Assembly: GCA_023898345.1 (NCBI GenBank)
Contig: CP060218.1
Location: 1 to 64,000 of the forward strand
Reading direction: 5' to 3'
DNA from: Candidatus Woesearchaeota archaeon
Lineage (GTDB): Archaea; Nanobdellota; Nanobdellia; Woesearchaeales; UBA583
DNA: 64,000 nt
Shown: positions 53,397 through 60,852 of the stretch, piece by piece
Numbering within the stretch: position 1 is the first letter of the stretch
Layout of the letters: every line of letters starts with the position of its first letter
Made by a program: the position numbers and the translations under genes
The notes under the pieces: model-generated
What the model was told of the DNA's origin: nothing
The model's database searches: none
Seen by the model: the letters and a program-made list of their open reading frames with translations, nothing else

Positions 53397-53440
53397 AGCT
53401 GGGTATTATACCCCCGCAGCTCTGCTGCGACCACCCAGCT
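53397..53440. repeat. Nested palindrome (8-bp outer stem, 6-bp inner hairpin)
   Basis: The outer arms AGCTGGGT (53397-53404) and ACCCAGCT (53433-53440) pair perfectly. Inside, CGCAGC (53415-53420) and GCTGCG (53424-53429) pair around a TCT loop. The inner hairpin is a variant of the one in the second 58-nt repeat. Confidence 0.75.
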
Positions 53441-53472
53441 GGGAGTTAGAAATCGCGTCTTGAAAATTGCCG

Positions 53473-53530
53473 TAATGCCCCGGAGCTCTGCTCCGATTGG
53501 GATAGGCACATTTTAGCGATTTCTTTACTT
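53473..53530. repeat. 58-nt direct repeat, copy 2
   Basis: Partner of 53243-53300. It contains a perfect hairpin, CGGAGC (53481-53486)-TCT-GCTCCG (53490-53495), which differs from the hairpin at 53415-53429 by a paired G-C to C-G swap. Confidence 0.7.
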
Positions 53531-53635
53531 CTTCAAAACTGCTCTTGGCTGTTATGCAAGAATGGTGAAAAGAAAAGTTTTGTTCCTTGTGTTTTGTTGT
53601 AATCGTTAGAAAAATAAACTTAAAAAATATTTTTC

Positions 53636-55591
53636 TTATTGGGGTGGTCCACCCCAGTTTTGGTTATTCTCTGGTGGCATTTGTCCTTGTTGGCTGTCAT
53701 TAGGAAAGTTTCCTTCTCTTCCTCTTCCCATTTGTGGGGGTGTTTGTATTGTTTCATTGTTTGCAAATTCAGGTCTTTCTCCTTGATTCATTTGGTCTGT
53801 GTTTATAGTTCCCATTTGGTTTCCTCCTCTTCCCATCATGGAATTTTGTGCGCTGCCTATGGTTGTTGAGCTAGAGGAAATAGTGAAGCTTTGATATAGT
53901 TCTCCTCCTGTTGATGTGAAGTCTTCGCTGTATAATCCGTTTGAACTGTCTCCTTCGACATCTGTATCGATGTAGATGGAGTATTCTTCTCCTGTTTCAA
54001 AGAGTTCGCTACTTAGGACGAGTGTTTGATAACTTTTTGTTGCTTCAAATGCTAGGACTTCATTGTCGTCGGAGTCGAAGATTGTTATAGTTTCTCCTGC
54101 TGAAATTGTTTGTGTGAATGTTATCATTACTGTATTTTGTTCTGAACTTGAACTTGCTGTTTCTGCCATTCCTGAGCTTCCTGAGACTGCGAGTGTTCCA
54201 CCATCGACGAGAATTACTCCGTTGCTGTCGAGTCCGCCATTTGCGCTTGAAGTTGGTCCGTTTACAATGACTGTTCCTCCTGACATGTATATTGAACCAT
54301 TGCTGTCAAGTCCGTCTCCTCCGGATACGACGTATATGTAACCTCCATATACGTAGAGCGCTCCATCTATTACTGCTTCTCCTCCTCCCATTCCTGTATT
54401 TGTCGAAGAGGCGAGGGCTACGTTTATTCCGTCGTCACTTGCTGTGATGTATATTGTTCCGTCAAGGACATAAATGTTTTGAGCTTCTATTCCTTCGTAA
54501 CTTTTCTCAATATTGATGTTTCCGTCGTGGATTTCAATTCTTGAGTCTGCATCGAGTCCATCGTCTTCTGCTGAAATTTCGAGATCTCCTCCTTTTATGA
54601 TGATGGCGTTTTCGGAGTGGATTGCATCTTTGTCGGCTGTGATGTCGAAACTTCCATCATCAATGATGACGTAACCGGAGTCGTCTGTTCCTGTTGATGA
54701 AATTCCGTCTTCTCCTGAGGTAATTGTTATGTCTGCATCTTCTACGAGGACAAAGTCTTTTCCTTTGATTCCTTCTTTTGCTGCATCTATATTCAAGGTT
54801 CCTTCAACAATGATGATTTGATCTTTTCCTTGGATTCCTGTTTTTTCTTTGCTTTCTATTGTTAGGCTTCCTTCTCCGTTAATGTACAAGTCATCTTTTG
54901 AGTAGATTGCAGCTGGTGTTGCTTCTTCTACTTCGTCTGGGTCTTCATATTCTGATGAATCATAGATGTAATTTTTTGTTCCGTCTTCTAGTGTTATGAT
55001 GACTTTGTCTGCGTTTTCTACTACTATTGCAGATGTGCTTTCTGAGTTGAGTGTTACTCCGTTCAGGACAAGCTGAACTTCGTCGTCTGTTGAAATGATG
55101 ATGGATGAGTCGTCAGATTCTCCGCTTAGTACATAGACACCACCTTCTTCGATTGTCAAGGTGCTTGCATCTATGTCGAGTCCGTCGTCATTGTCGGCTG
55201 TTATTTCGTCGTCGTCGAATGTTATGTATGTCGCCTCATCTTCGTCGTAAGTGGAAGGGACATCTTCTATTTTCAAATCAGACAAATCAACTGCTTCAAA
55301 ATCTTCAACTTCAAAGGTTGTTGTTCCTTGTCCGTTGAAGTTTCCCATTCCCATTCTGTCGCTTTGATTTACAGCTTGCATATTTCTATAATCAGTATTT
55401 TGATTATTATTCATGGCTTGCGAGTCGGAATTTGCTCCTGTTGTTTCGTCGCTTGTGCTTGTCGTGTTATTTGTGCTATTTGTTTTCACAAGTGATTGTA
55501 GTCCTTCTTGCATTTCTATTTCTGAACAGCTGGCAAAGAGTGCTGAAAAGAGGAAGAGGAGCAAGATGATGCCTTGGAATTTTTTAGTCAT
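53636..55591 (-). CDS. Exported carbohydrate-binding domain protein (Cthe_2159 type), probable lipoprotein
   Basis: A 651-residue exported protein. The signal peptide ends LFASC, close to a lipobox (C at about 21), followed by a Ser/Thr/Asn-rich linker. The main part (about 105-480) is a beta-helix of aspartate-rich rungs (DDGLDIDASTLTI, GIQGKDQIIIVEGTLNI, DDGLDADSRIEIHDGNI) typical of the Cthe_2159-type carbohydrate-binding family, which binds polygalacturonate-like sugars and calcium. A disordered Gln/Gly/Pro/Met-rich tail ends the protein. In Clostridia this family sits with VTC and DUF4956 genes. Here those two are divergent neighbours starting 123 nt away, so the cassette has probably moved as a unit. 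Confidence 0.85.
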   Translation of the reverse strand: MTKKFQGIILLLFLFSALFASCSEIEMQEGLQSLVKTNSTNNTTSTSDETTGANSDSQAMNNNQNTDYRNMQAVNQSDRMGMGNFNGQGTTTFEVEDFEAVDLSDLKIEDVPSTYDEDEATYITFDDDEITADNDDGLDIDASTLTIEEGGVYVLSGESDDSSIIISTDDEVQLVLNGVTLNSESTSAIVVENADKVIITLEDGTKNYIYDSSEYEDPDEVEEATPAAIYSKDDLYINGEGSLTIESKEKTGIQGKDQIIIVEGTLNIDAAKEGIKGKDFVLVEDADITITSGEDGISSTGTDDSGYVIIDDGSFDITADKDAIHSENAIIIKGGDLEISAEDDGLDADSRIEIHDGNINIEKSYEGIEAQNIYVLDGTIYITASDDGINVALASSTNTGMGGGEAVIDGALYVYGGYIYVVSGGDGLDSNGSIYMSGGTVIVNGPTSSANGGLDSNGVILVDGGTLAVSGSSGMAETASSSSEQNTVMITFTQTISAGETITIFDSDDNEVLAFEATKSYQTLVLSSELFETGEEYSIYIDTDVEGDSSNGLYSEDFTSTGGELYQSFTISSSSTTIGSAQNSMMGRGGNQMGTINTDQMNQGERPEFANNETIQTPPQMGRGREGNFPNDSQQGQMPPENNQNWGGPPQ

Positions 55592-55713
55592 AGTTTTTCA
55601 CCTTTTAGTGCTATAGTAAAGATGTTATTCTATATAAAGAAAAAGAAGTTAAAAGATATACTTTTGGTCCTTTTTTTTTATAAAGTTCTTTCTCTTAGTT
55701 CCTTCTTGGAAAC

Positions 55714-56535
55714 ATGAAAACTCATACAGAAAATAAACATCTTAAAGCTGGAAAGAAATCTTCTTTGCTTGTTGAAAATGGTCTTCAAGATTTTTCAAGC
55801 ATTTCTTTACCTGAGATAAAGAAAAAAGCGGCTTTGATGGAAAGGGTTGAGACAAAATATGTTATGAATATGCAAACTTTTCTTGATGTGCTTGGGGAGC
55901 TTAAGGATGATTATTGTGTTCTTGAGGTTAAGGGAAAGAGGGTGAATCATTACAAAACCATTTATTATGATACTAAAAATTATTCTCTTTTTTATGCGCA
56001 TCACAATGGGGAGTTGAACAGGTACAAAATTCGTTCTCGTTCGTACAAGGAGTCTCATTTGTCGTACATGGAAGTCAAGTTCAAGAATAATAAGAATAAG
56101 ACAAAAAAGGAAAGAATTAGGGTTGAGGATTTGGTAACAAACCTTGTTGGAACGGCTTCAGATTTTGTTGAGCGTTCTAGTACTTTTGATTCTTCAACTC
56201 TTTTTCCTGTACTTTCTAACTCGTATGCAAGAATAACTTTGCTTAGCAAAAAAAGTGTTGAGAGGTTAACTTTTGACTTTGCTTTGTCGTTTAGCGATTT
56301 GGGTGTTGGTTCTAAAATGGAGATTCCTAATCTTGTTATTGCAGAGGTTAAACAGGAGAAATTTTCTCATTCTTCTCTTTTCATGAAAGTTATGCATAAA
56401 AAAGGGGTTAGGATGCATGGGTTTAGTAAGTATTGTGTTGGTCTTTCTCTTTTGAAAAAGGGAGTAGTGAAGAGTAATAATTTCAAGGAGAAGTTGTTAT
56501 TGGTAGATAAGGTTACGGGAGGTGAGTTTGCATGA
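55714..56535 (+). CDS. VTC-domain protein (polyphosphate polymerase domain)
   Basis: A 273-residue protein with a VTC (triphosphate tunnel) domain. The opening RVETKYVMN, the HYKTIYYDTKNYSLFYAHHNG stretch, the basic KIRSRSY, the acidic MEVKFK, the late VIAEVKQ and the end SKYCVGL supply the tunnel's basic and acidic residues. The VTC4 domain of yeast makes polyphosphate from ATP. Bacterial relatives lie beside DUF4956 membrane proteins and CotH-type surface proteins. It has its own TATA box (ttttataaa, near 55677-55685) and overlaps the DUF4956 gene by ATGA. Confidence 0.9.
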   Translation: MKTHTENKHLKAGKKSSLLVENGLQDFSSISLPEIKKKAALMERVETKYVMNMQTFLDVLGELKDDYCVLEVKGKRVNHYKTIYYDTKNYSLFYAHHNGELNRYKIRSRSYKESHLSYMEVKFKNNKNKTKKERIRVEDLVTNLVGTASDFVERSSTFDSSTLFPVLSNSYARITLLSKKSVERLTFDFALSFSDLGVGSKMEIPNLVIAEVKQEKFSHSSLFMKVMHKKGVRMHGFSKYCVGLSLLKKGVVKSNNFKEKLLLVDKVTGGEFA

Positions 56536-57107
56536 ATGAACTTGTGAGTTTTTTGGGTGGCTTTTTGTTTAACTTTGTTGTCATCTTTATTATTGTAAGG
56601 TTTGTTTATTTCCTGCAAAATCCTGATAAGAGTAATGTCTTTACGTTCTTGGGTTTTAGCAGTGTTATTTACTTTGTTATTCATTTGATGACGAATGTGG
56701 AGCTGAGTATTGGTGTTGGTTTTGGGCTTTTTGCTTTGTTTTCCATTTTACGTTACAGGACGGAGACTATACAAATTAGGGATATGACGTACTTGTTCAT
56801 CATTCTTGCTTTGTCTGTCATGAACGCGCTTATGATTGGTGAGAGTATGTATCTTAAGGTTCTTAGTGCAAATATCGTCATTCTTGCTATTACGTACTTT
56901 CTTGAAAAGGGTTATACTTTTGAGTACTCGGAGAAGAAGCGTGTTGTGTATGAACGTATTGAGCTGATTGTTCCTGAACGGCGTGAGGAATTATTGGATG
57001 ATTTGAGAAAACGTCTTGGTATCTCCAGTATTTATCATGTTGAGGTTGGTAATGTGAACTTTCTTAAGGACAGTACGGAGCTGCTTGTTTTCTATAAACG
57101 GGAATAA
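56532..57107 (+). CDS. DUF4956 membrane protein
   Basis: A 191-residue membrane protein with about four helices in the first 120 residues and a soluble C-terminal domain (about 130-191). The family hallmark lies between helices: GFGLFALFSILRYRTETI, followed by RDMTYLF. Members nearly always accompany VTC-domain proteins and are thought to work with them in the membrane. The start overlaps the VTC stop by ATGA, which means tight co-translation. Its stop is 2 nt from that of aIF6, which runs the other way. Confidence 0.9.
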   Translation: MNELVSFLGGFLFNFVVIFIIVRFVYFLQNPDKSNVFTFLGFSSVIYFVIHLMTNVELSIGVGFGLFALFSILRYRTETIQIRDMTYLFIILALSVMNALMIGESMYLKVLSANIVILAITYFLEKGYTFEYSEKKRVVYERIELIVPERREELLDDLRKRLGISSIYHVEVGNVNFLKDSTELLVFYKRE

Positions 57108-57109
57108 TT

Positions 57110-57778
57110 TTACAAATATTCTAATCCTTCTGCTATGTTCTGGATTTCTATTGTTGTGGAAAGTGAGCCTAAAAGCAGGCCTTTTGATGTTCCAACAATG
57201 CCTGATGCGACAAAGGGGGAACCTCTGTTGACGGATGTGACGACGGCGATTTTGCTGAGTATTCCTTTGAGATCTTTTTCTTCTAGTTCTTGGGAAACAA
57301 TGTATTTTCCTTTGATGAAACTCACGACTGAACCTGCTGCTTCAAACTCTTTGTTTTTGAGTGTGTGCACTTTGTATTTCTTTTTCTTGAAGTAAGCTAG
57401 AGCTACTTTGTCTGTTTCTGCTCCTACGAGTACTTCTTTGTCGCCAAGGCAGAGGTTGTTTCCTATGGCGTTTACTCTGAGGTCAAGACAAACGAGTTCT
57501 ACTTCGTGTTTTTTGCAAATTTCTTGGAGGACTTTTTCTTCGTGAGGGAAGAGTTCGGGGGAAAGGAGTATGTCGTTGTTGCAGGCAAGGAAGACTCCAC
57601 ACAGGTCTGTACCGAGCACGCGTACTTCGTAGCAGGGAACGCCAAGGATTTTTTCAATGCTTTTTCTTTTTTTTTCTGTTACGTTGTAGCCGCATAAACA
57701 AAACTTTTCGTTAGCTACGAGGAAGAGGCCAATATTTGGATTTTTGTCTAAATCTAGAAGTGCAATGCTTTGTGTCAT
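57110..57778 (-). CDS. eif6: Translation initiation factor aIF6
   Basis: A 222-residue aIF6, of normal length. It binds the large ribosomal subunit and blocks joining with the small subunit. The pentein repeats are clear, for example NAIGNNLCLGDKEVLVG and VNRGSPFVASGIVGTSKG, followed by GSLSTTIEIQNIAEGL. A TATA-like box (minus, about 57799-57807) lies some 21-29 nt upstream. The gene is divergent from the modular pilin, and the two promoters are separated by an unusual purine-rich tract. Confidence 0.96.
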   Translation of the reverse strand: MTQSIALLDLDKNPNIGLFLVANEKFCLCGYNVTEKKRKSIEKILGVPCYEVRVLGTDLCGVFLACNNDILLSPELFPHEEKVLQEICKKHEVELVCLDLRVNAIGNNLCLGDKEVLVGAETDKVALAYFKKKKYKVHTLKNKEFEAAGSVVSFIKGKYIVSQELEEKDLKGILSKIAVVTSVNRGSPFVASGIVGTSKGLLLGSLSTTIEIQNIAEGLEYL

Positions 57779-57823
57779 GGAAAAGGTTAACTGAATGCTA
57801 TTAATAAAGCTAGCTATGAGGTT

Positions 57824-57922
57824 GGGGGAAGGAGAACAGAGAGTAGAGATAGGGAAGGGAGAATAGGGAGAGGAGAATGGGAGGTAGAGAATGGAGTAGA
57901 GAGCGGAGAAGGGTGACGAAAG
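57824..57922 (+). other. 99-nt polypurine tract between divergent promoters
   Basis: 88 of 99 bases are A or G (by count), with irregular repeats of gagaat, gggag and tagaga words. It fills the whole space between the aIF6 TATA box (about 57799-57807) and the pilin TATA box (57924-57932). Such tracts can adopt unusual DNA structures or stiffen DNA. No frame crosses it. Confidence 0.7.
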
Positions 57923-57923
57923 T

Positions 57924-57932
57924 CTTATAATA
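57924..57932 (+). promoter_or_regulatory. TATA box of the modular pilin gene
   Basis: The sequence cttataata lies 23-31 nt upstream of the ATG at 57955. Confidence 0.55.
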
Positions 57933-57954
57933 GATTTTTTTCTTGTTTTTCTTA

Positions 57955-59178
57955 ATGAATGGACTCTTTTCTTCGAGGAATGCTCTTTCGCCTGTCGTTG
58001 CCAGTGTCTTGCTTATCGTTGTTGCTATTCTGGCGGCGCTTGGCTTTCAAATCTGGTATCAATCTTTTTCTGGTTCTACACTTTCACATGTCGAGACACA
58101 AAGTTCTTCGGGCTCTTTCTCTGTTGAAGGTTTGTCTGGCAGCACTCTTTTTGTGAAGGGAAGTGCAAAGATTCAAAGTGTTTCTATTAATGGAAATGAT
58201 TGTTTTGTCTCGGGTCTAACAAACAGTTCTTTGAATGTTTTGCCCATGAGTGACTGCGCGAAAGAAGGAAAGAATGAGATTGTCGTTGTGGCAAATGATA
58301 GAATTTATTCAAAGACTGAGTATCTTGATTCTTATGTGTATGAGAACCCATGTCCGGACGGCTATGTCGTTGTTCCCGGAAATGCTGAACTCGGCACACA
58401 CAATTTTTGTGTGATGAAGTACGAAGCAAAGAATGTTAGTAATGTTGCAACTTCACAAGCTGCAGGTTTTCCTTGGGTTAATATTACGTGGAACGCGGCA
58501 AAGGCAGAGTGTGAGAGTTTAGGTTCTGGTTTTCATTTGATGACAGAAGAAGAGAGATTGACGATTGCGCACAATGTTGAGTTTGTCGCAGGCAACTGGA
58601 ATTCCTCTGTCGTCGGCACTGGCTTTTTGTACTCTGGACACAACGACAACAGTCCTTCAAACTCGCTTGCTGCTGACACTGACGACGGAAATGGGTACTC
58701 TGGAACTAGCAACTCTGCAGGTTCAAACCAAAGACGAACTTTGAACTTGTCGAATGGGGAAGTACTCTGGGACTTTGCGGGCAATGTGTGGGAGTGGGTT
58801 GACGCTTGGGTCTATGCAAATGCAAGTCTTGGTTTTCCGTACAGATATCATGGTGGTGATCAAGGGTGGATGAGTTATAATAGTGATGATGGTACAGGAA
58901 AAAATGCTAGTCTTGTTCCTAGTTCAAAGCTTCCTTCAAACGGCTGGAATGCAAATCAAGGGATGGGAAGGTATTATGACGGGTATGACATTTTGGGTGC
59001 GAACAATAATGTTGACGAAGGACAAGCTTGTACTTCTGGCTACTGTGCGCCAAAGGGTGTTTTCTTGTCCGGGGGCGATTGGAGCAATGGTGCTCTCACG
59101 GGCGCCTTTGCCCTGGTCTTGGACGGAGGCCCTTCTTACTCGTTCACGTCCTTTGGATTTCGCTGCTCCTACTCGTAG
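57955..59178 (+). CDS. Type IV pilin fused to FGE/C-type-lectin-like domain; probable diversity-generating retroelement target
   Basis: A 407-residue protein. The prepilin-type start (SSRN then ALSPVVASVLLIVVAILAAL) and a small beta module are shared with the LamG pilin at 46992. The second half (about 128-407) is an FGE-sulfatase/C-type-lectin-like fold: CPDGYVVVPG, MTEEERLTIA, LWDFAGNVWEWVDAWV, then GGDWSNGALTGAFALVLDGG and GFRCSYS. The end lacks the arginine-rich pattern of true formylglycine enzymes and looks like variable proteins of diversity-generating retroelements. The native start is the ATG at 57955. It is probably displayed on a pilus as an adjustable receptor. The middle and end use many third-position C codons, unlike the neighbours. 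Confidence 0.82.
   Translation: MNGLFSSRNALSPVVASVLLIVVAILAALGFQIWYQSFSGSTLSHVETQSSSGSFSVEGLSGSTLFVKGSAKIQSVSINGNDCFVSGLTNSSLNVLPMSDCAKEGKNEIVVVANDRIYSKTEYLDSYVYENPCPDGYVVVPGNAELGTHNFCVMKYEAKNVSNVATSQAAGFPWVNITWNAAKAECESLGSGFHLMTEEERLTIAHNVEFVAGNWNSSVVGTGFLYSGHNDNSPSNSLAADTDDGNGYSGTSNSAGSNQRRTLNLSNGEVLWDFAGNVWEWVDAWVYANASLGFPYRYHGGDQGWMSYNSDDGTGKNASLVPSSKLPSNGWNANQGMGRYYDGYDILGANNNVDEGQACTSGYCAPKGVFLSGGDWSNGALTGAFALVLDGGPSYSFTSFGFRCSYS
59071..59175 (+). other. Candidate variable region (VR) of a diversity-generating retroelement
   Basis: The last 35 codons of the pilin fusion. Only 11 of 105 bases are A in an AT-rich genome, and 16 of 35 codons end in C, a rare third base in the neighbours. 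Surface positions are NNC codons (AGC, CTC, GTC, GAC, TAC, TTC, TCC, TAC), as expected if AAC codons of a template were randomised at adenines. Fixed framework codons (TGG, AAT GGT GCT, TTT GGA TTT CGC TGC) lie between. No template repeat is found in the window. Confidence 0.65.
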
Positions 59179-59181
59179 GAG
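59166..59181 (+). other. Hairpin spanning the stop codon just after the candidate VR
   Basis: CTCCTA (59166-59171) pairs perfectly with TAGGAG (59176-59181) around a CTCG loop. Hairpins or cruciforms directly downstream of the variable region are known target-recognition elements in the Bordetella phage retroelement. Confidence 0.6.
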
Positions 59182-59226
59182 GAGGGAAAACAAATCTTTA
59201 TATGTAACTGTGTTTGCAACTTGTGT

Positions 59227-59613
59227 ATGGTTTTGTCGATTGATGAGTTTTCAGAGAAATTTTCTTCTAAAAAAAAAGTTGTTTCTGATGAAAAAAATAC
59301 GGAGACCTTAATTCTTAAAAAAGATCCTTTTGAAAGTTTTGCTTTGAAGAAGAAGCAAGATAAAAAAAATGAAAACGTTCAATCTAAAGTTTCTCCTATT
59401 TCTGATTCTGTAGTTCTTGATGGTGAAAAGGTTGAGGCTTTCAAACAGCTAGGGCATAAGGAAAAGGTCAAGCAGTTGAAGAAGGATGTTCAGTCTGTAC
59501 AGGAGAAACTGGGCATTGAAGGGGAGGAAGTTTTGCCTTTGAAGGAGAGAATGAAGGTTCTTAAGAAAAAACTTCATTCTGTTGAGGAGAAAATTGAGGA
59601 ACTTCGGTCTTGA
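59227..59613 (+). CDS. Small coiled-coil protein
   Basis: A 128-residue soluble, lysine- and glutamate-rich protein. A disordered N-terminal part (to about 65) is followed by a long amphipathic helix pair (KEKVKQLKKDVQSVQEKLG and LKERMKVLKKKLHSVEEKIE) likely to form a coiled coil. A TATA box (tttatatg, near 59197-59204) lies about 23-30 nt upstream of the ATG. It does not resemble the Avd accessory protein of diversity-generating retroelements. No function is assigned. Confidence 0.6.
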   Translation: MVLSIDEFSEKFSSKKKVVSDEKNTETLILKKDPFESFALKKKQDKKNENVQSKVSPISDSVVLDGEKVEAFKQLGHKEKVKQLKKDVQSVQEKLGIEGEEVLPLKERMKVLKKKLHSVEEKIEELRS

Positions 59614-59624
59614 TATTTTTTCTT

Positions 59625-60233
59625 TCACAATTCGGTTTCAACAAAGCGCATGCTTATTTCAATGCGCAATATTATGTCTTTTTCTGCAAGGTGATTGATA
59701 TATTTGAGGTAGCGCATGTATTCTTCGTTTCGGAAAAGGATGGTGAGTGAATTGTATGCTGGTGAGAGGTAAAAAATTTCTTCTTCTTGGTTAACGTAGG
59801 TTAGAATTCCTCCTGCTGCTTCATTCCATGTTTGTGTGAGATCGAAAATAATGTCAAGACTGTCGCTTCTTTCTTGTTTGTCGTGAAGTAGGATGAAATC
59901 TTTATGGCGGTAGAGACAAATTTTGAATGTTTCAATTTGGAGTTCTGATTCTGCTATGTCTTCAATATATTCTATGAAATTTTTTGATCGGAAAAATTCA
60001 AAAAAAGAGAGGACTTCGTAGTTTGTTATTTTCGAGAGTGGGAGTGTGCTTCGACTGTGCTCTAGGGCTTTATAATCTAGGATAAATGGCTCTTTGAGAA
60101 TTTGTTTGATGAGGTTTTTGTTTTCTTCTTCATTGAGGAAATTTCCTAGTTGGAGTACTCCTTCGTGTTGCATGTTCTCTCTCATTGCTTCGAGAACTTC
60201 TTTTTGTTTGTATACTTCTGAAATGTTATTCAT
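59625..60233 (-). CDS. Degenerate 2OG-oxygenase-like protein (second half of a split Tpa1/OGFOD1-like protein)
   Basis: A 202-residue protein with the outline of a double-stranded beta-helix oxygenase (ILLHDKQERSDSLDIIFDL, TWNEAAGGILTYV) but without a working iron site. H117 is followed by D118 rather than the H-x-D spacing, and the distal histidine is not found. It overlaps the catalytic gene upstream by 8 nt. Eukaryotic Tpa1/OGFOD1 has exactly this arrangement in one chain: a catalytic first domain and a non-catalytic second domain. The most likely job is to hold substrate or stabilise the partner. Confidence 0.75.
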   Translation of the reverse strand: MNNISEVYKQKEVLEAMRENMQHEGVLQLGNFLNEEENKNLIKQILKEPFILDYKALEHSRSTLPLSKITNYEVLSFFEFFRSKNFIEYIEDIAESELQIETFKICLYRHKDFILLHDKQERSDSLDIIFDLTQTWNEAAGGILTYVNQEEEIFYLSPAYNSLTILFRNEEYMRYLKYINHLAEKDIILRIEISMRFVETEL

Positions 60234-60852
60234 GATAAAACCACCCGCTAAGTGAGAGTCTTCCTTTATCTTTTAGGACTTCACTGACTTGGTGAAATGA
60301 GGTATCTGTTACTTTGAAAAATACGAATCTGTTGAAAAGAGGAAAAATTTCTTTTACTACTTCTTTTGGTTCTTCGTTTTCTGATGAAAAAAGTTGTAGG
60401 ATTCCTCCGTCTTTGGGATCCCACTCTTTGGAAAGGTAGATGATGAATGCAATTGCTCTTCCTTCAACTTTGTCGTCGTGACATAGCAAATAGTTTGTGT
60501 CGCTGAGAAGGAGAGAGTGCAAATCCATTTGTTCGCGTGATAGGGGGAGTTTTGTTATATTTTCAATATGGGAGATAAATTTGTTGCTTTGGAGGTAAGA
60601 ATAGAAGTTTGCGATGCTCTCGTTTTTGCTGTACTTTAGATCTGCAGTGCGCATAAATTGATAGAGGTCGTGATCTTCAAGATAATATTCTTCTTCTAAA
60701 AGGTCTTTTGCAAGAGTTTGCATATATTTTTCGTCAAAGAAATTGTCGATGATAAGGTGGGGGAAGGGACTTGCTTTTGAAAATGAGTTTGTAAACGACT
60801 CGCAATTTTCTTTTTTTAGAAATTCTTCTTTGACGAGTTCTTGTGATGTCAT
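60226..60852 (-). CDS. 2OG-Fe(II) oxygenase (Tpa1/OGFOD1-like prolyl hydroxylase), catalytic half
   Basis: A 208-residue 2-oxoglutarate and iron-dependent oxygenase. Iron ligands are H125 and D127 (LLCHDDKVE) and H187 (SFHQVSEV). R198 in GRLSLSGW binds 2-oxoglutarate. FPHLIIDNFF near the start and AIAFIIYLSKEWDPKDGG are typical of the prolyl-hydroxylase group that includes Tpa1 and OGFOD1, which hydroxylate a proline of ribosomal protein uS12. The same target here is only a suggestion. It has its own TATA-like box (minus, about 60875-60883) and runs straight into the degenerate partner gene. Confidence 0.88.
   Translation of the reverse strand: MTSQELVKEEFLKKENCESFTNSFSKASPFPHLIIDNFFDEKYMQTLAKDLLEEEYYLEDHDLYQFMRTADLKYSKNESIANFYSYLQSNKFISHIENITKLPLSREQMDLHSLLLSDTNYLLCHDDKVEGRAIAFIIYLSKEWDPKDGGILQLFSSENEEPKEVVKEIFPLFNRFVFFKVTDTSFHQVSEVLKDKGRLSLSGWFYHE

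Larger units (their letters stand above)
53214..53635. other. 422-nt gene-free region with structured repeats
   Basis: No reading frame of note. It holds two direct copies of a 58-nt repeat and a nested hairpin element (listed below), between two convergent exported-protein genes. The repeated core is C-(G/C)-x-AGC-TCT-GCT-x-(C/G)-G. It may be a set of small mobile palindromes or a structured RNA. Confidence 0.6.

Noticed and set aside
57955..59178. A formylglycine-generating enzyme that activates sulfatases
   Set aside because: The domain sits on a pilin anchor, ends without the usual arginine-rich FGE pattern, and has no sulfatase nearby. The variable-protein reading fits better.
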